Position numbers and translations under genes: made by a program
Part shown: in pieces, positions 16,661 through 17,393 of the stretch
Position numbering within the stretch: position 1 is the first letter of the stretch
Layout: every line of letters starts with the position of its first letter
Assembly: GCA_036939975.1 (NCBI GenBank)
Contig: JALLPB010000335.1
Location: 1-17,393 of the forward strand
Direction of reading: 5' to 3'
Source of the DNA: Cyclostephanos tholiformis
Taxonomy: Eukaryota; Bacillariophyta; Thalassiosirophyceae; Thalassiosirales; Thalassiosiraceae
DNA: 17,393 nucleotides
The notes under the pieces: model-generated
The model's database searches: none
What the model saw: only the letters and a program-made list of their open reading frames with translations
What the model was told of the DNA's origin: nothing

Positions 16661-17393
16661 ATGAAGGACAGGGTCAATGCCATCTTGGGCATGTATGGGG
16701 TCTATGATCCCACAGTGGTGACGAACCCCTTGCAATTGCAGACAATCGCAAGGAACCTCAAGGATGAGATGGACGATGCCAAGGCAGCGTGTCAAGCTGT
16801 TCTTGATGCTAAACGTCGTTGTCAGGAGGCGCGTCAGTGTCAGAACGTCTGCCAAGAGGGCGCTCTTGGCGCTATTCCCCAAGGTTATAGCGTTGATGCT
16901 CCTCGTGTGGCCGGTGCCAATGTGGAGCAGCAACACCGTTTTCAGCAAGCAGCCAACCTCCTTGCACAGAACCCAAGGTCGCAGAACAACCACTTCTGCC
17001 CCATTGTTCTGGAGGAGCCACCTTGTGGTGGCAACAAAAACGGCCGGGCAAGGATGGTTGTCACGCCCATTCCTGTTTGTGGTGCTGTTGAAGGTGCCGC
17101 CACAGCTGCCGTCCAAGGGGATAAGCAGCGTGTTCTGCAGCTCCCAACTCTCGATGAGTTTGCAGCCATGCCGGTGCCCCCCCTTGCCCCCAATGCTAGA
17201 GCAAACCTCCCTGCTGAGCCAGGACAGGTAGGTGCGGCAAACAATGCTGCAAGGGCTCGTGCTGTTGCCAACCAGCGTTTTGTTGCAAATGTCGCAACCG
17301 TGGGGGTTGAGCAGCCCATCATTGTTGATGAGGCCAATGCAGCTGCAATGCGTAGACCTCGGCGCATCGACAATATTGAGGTCATCGATTGCC
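16661..17393 (+). CDS. unknown protein, partial, runs off the right edge
   Basis: The frame from ATG 16661 stays open for 244 codons to the window end. Residues 1-22 read MKDRVNAILGMYGVYDPT and then VVTN. A charged, Ala/Cys/Gln-rich helical segment at ~28-62 (NLKDEMDDAKAACQAVLDAK, then RRCQEARQCQ) looks suited to a coiled coil. After that come a Pro/Cys-containing middle (HFCPIVLEEPPCGG, ~111-124), an Ala-rich part, and IIVDEANAAAMRRPRRID near residues 221-238. Codon use is consistent along its length, favouring GCC, GTT, CAG and AAC. I recognise no domain. Frames at 16764-17231 (+) and 16535-17116 (-) overlap it and read like shadows. The true start may be upstream if the disruptions at 16627-16665 are not real. 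It could be the first frame of a transposable element or a lineage-specific host protein. Confidence 0.55.
   Translation, partial: MKDRVNAILGMYGVYDPTVVTNPLQLQTIARNLKDEMDDAKAACQAVLDAKRRCQEARQCQNVCQEGALGAIPQGYSVDAPRVAGANVEQQHRFQQAANLLAQNPRSQNNHFCPIVLEEPPCGGNKNGRARMVVTPIPVCGAVEGAATAAVQGDKQRVLQLPTLDEFAAMPVPPLAPNARANLPAEPGQVGAANNAARARAVANQRFVANVATVGVEQPIIVDEANAAAMRRPRRIDNIEVIDC

Larger units (their letters stand above)
16138..17393. mobile_element. candidate left part of an unclassified mobile or repetitive element
   Basis: At about 16138 the sequence changes abruptly. Runs of G (16141-16147, 16153-16158) and C (16196-16200, 16208-16213) appear, followed by three consecutive hairpins (16210-16304), a C/T-rich leader and a GC-rich coding stretch that continues past the window edge. 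Base composition and reading frames differ from the AT-richer host DNA to the left. I see no transposase, reverse transcriptase or integrase motif, no matching terminal repeat (the other end is outside) and no target-site duplication. A host gene with a GC-rich promoter is the main alternative. The element call is inference from composition, structure and frame disruption. Confidence 0.35.

Noticed and set aside
16535..17231. Minus-strand frame 16535-17116 and plus-strand frame 16764-17231
   Set aside because: Both overlap the longer open frame from 16661 and have skewed composition (Arg/Leu/Val/Pro). They read like shadows in GC-rich DNA.
1..17393. CRISPR array, bacterial operon or Shine-Dalgarno organisation
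   Set aside because: There are no regularly spaced direct repeats. Genes carry spliceosomal introns, alternate strands and encode eukaryote-specific proteins.

Overview
This is nuclear DNA from a gene-dense microbial eukaryote. Eight protein genes lie in about 15 kb. Seven of them are interrupted by short GT-AG introns: 17 in total, 72 to 243 bp, with no sign of operons. The gene content (RING1-type Polycomb ubiquitin ligase, SWI/SNF ATPase, RNA polymerase subunit RPB5, ribosomal protein uS17, LSM6, GDP-mannose 4,6-dehydratase) is broadly eukaryotic. Compact intergenic regions and short introns, often with GTGCGT or GTGAGT donors, suggest an alga of the stramenopile (diatom-like) kind. That placement is an inference, and nothing in the window proves it.

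Layout, left to right: (1) 345-1658, plus strand, RING1/RING2-like PRC1 E3 ligase, preceded by a (GGGGCC)4 tract. (2) 1809-2432, minus, an intronless, probably mitochondrial, basic protein of unknown function. (3) 2571-3506, plus, RPB5/RPABC1. (4) 3615-9447, minus, a 1852-residue Brahma/SNF2-type remodelling ATPase with a polyglutamine N-terminus, HSA, helicase, SnAC-like and bromodomain regions. (5) 10162-10902, plus, ribosomal protein uS17. (6) 11671-12290, minus, a 144-residue probably mitochondrial orphan with a 30-bp micro-exon. (7) 12554-13190, plus, LSM6. (8) 13642-15055, minus, GDP-mannose 4,6-dehydratase. (9) From about 16138 to the right edge the composition changes: G and C homopolymer runs, three consecutive hairpins, then a GC-rich reading frame running off the window. 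This last part looks like the left end of a mobile or repetitive element carrying an unrecognised protein. It is the least explained part of the window.

The genes alternate strand without exception (+ - + - + - + - +), so every intergenic space is either a shared 3' region or a divergent promoter. Four products work in nuclear gene expression: RING1 and the BRM-type ATPase on chromatin, RPB5 in all three RNA polymerases, and LSM6 in U6 snRNP and mRNA decay. uS17 serves translation, the two orphans probably serve mitochondria, and GMD starts GDP-fucose synthesis. I see no reason to read this mix as a co-regulated pathway cluster.

Exon boundaries were set by hand from GT/AG sites, reading phase and remembered family alignments. 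All introns are predictions until matched to transcripts.
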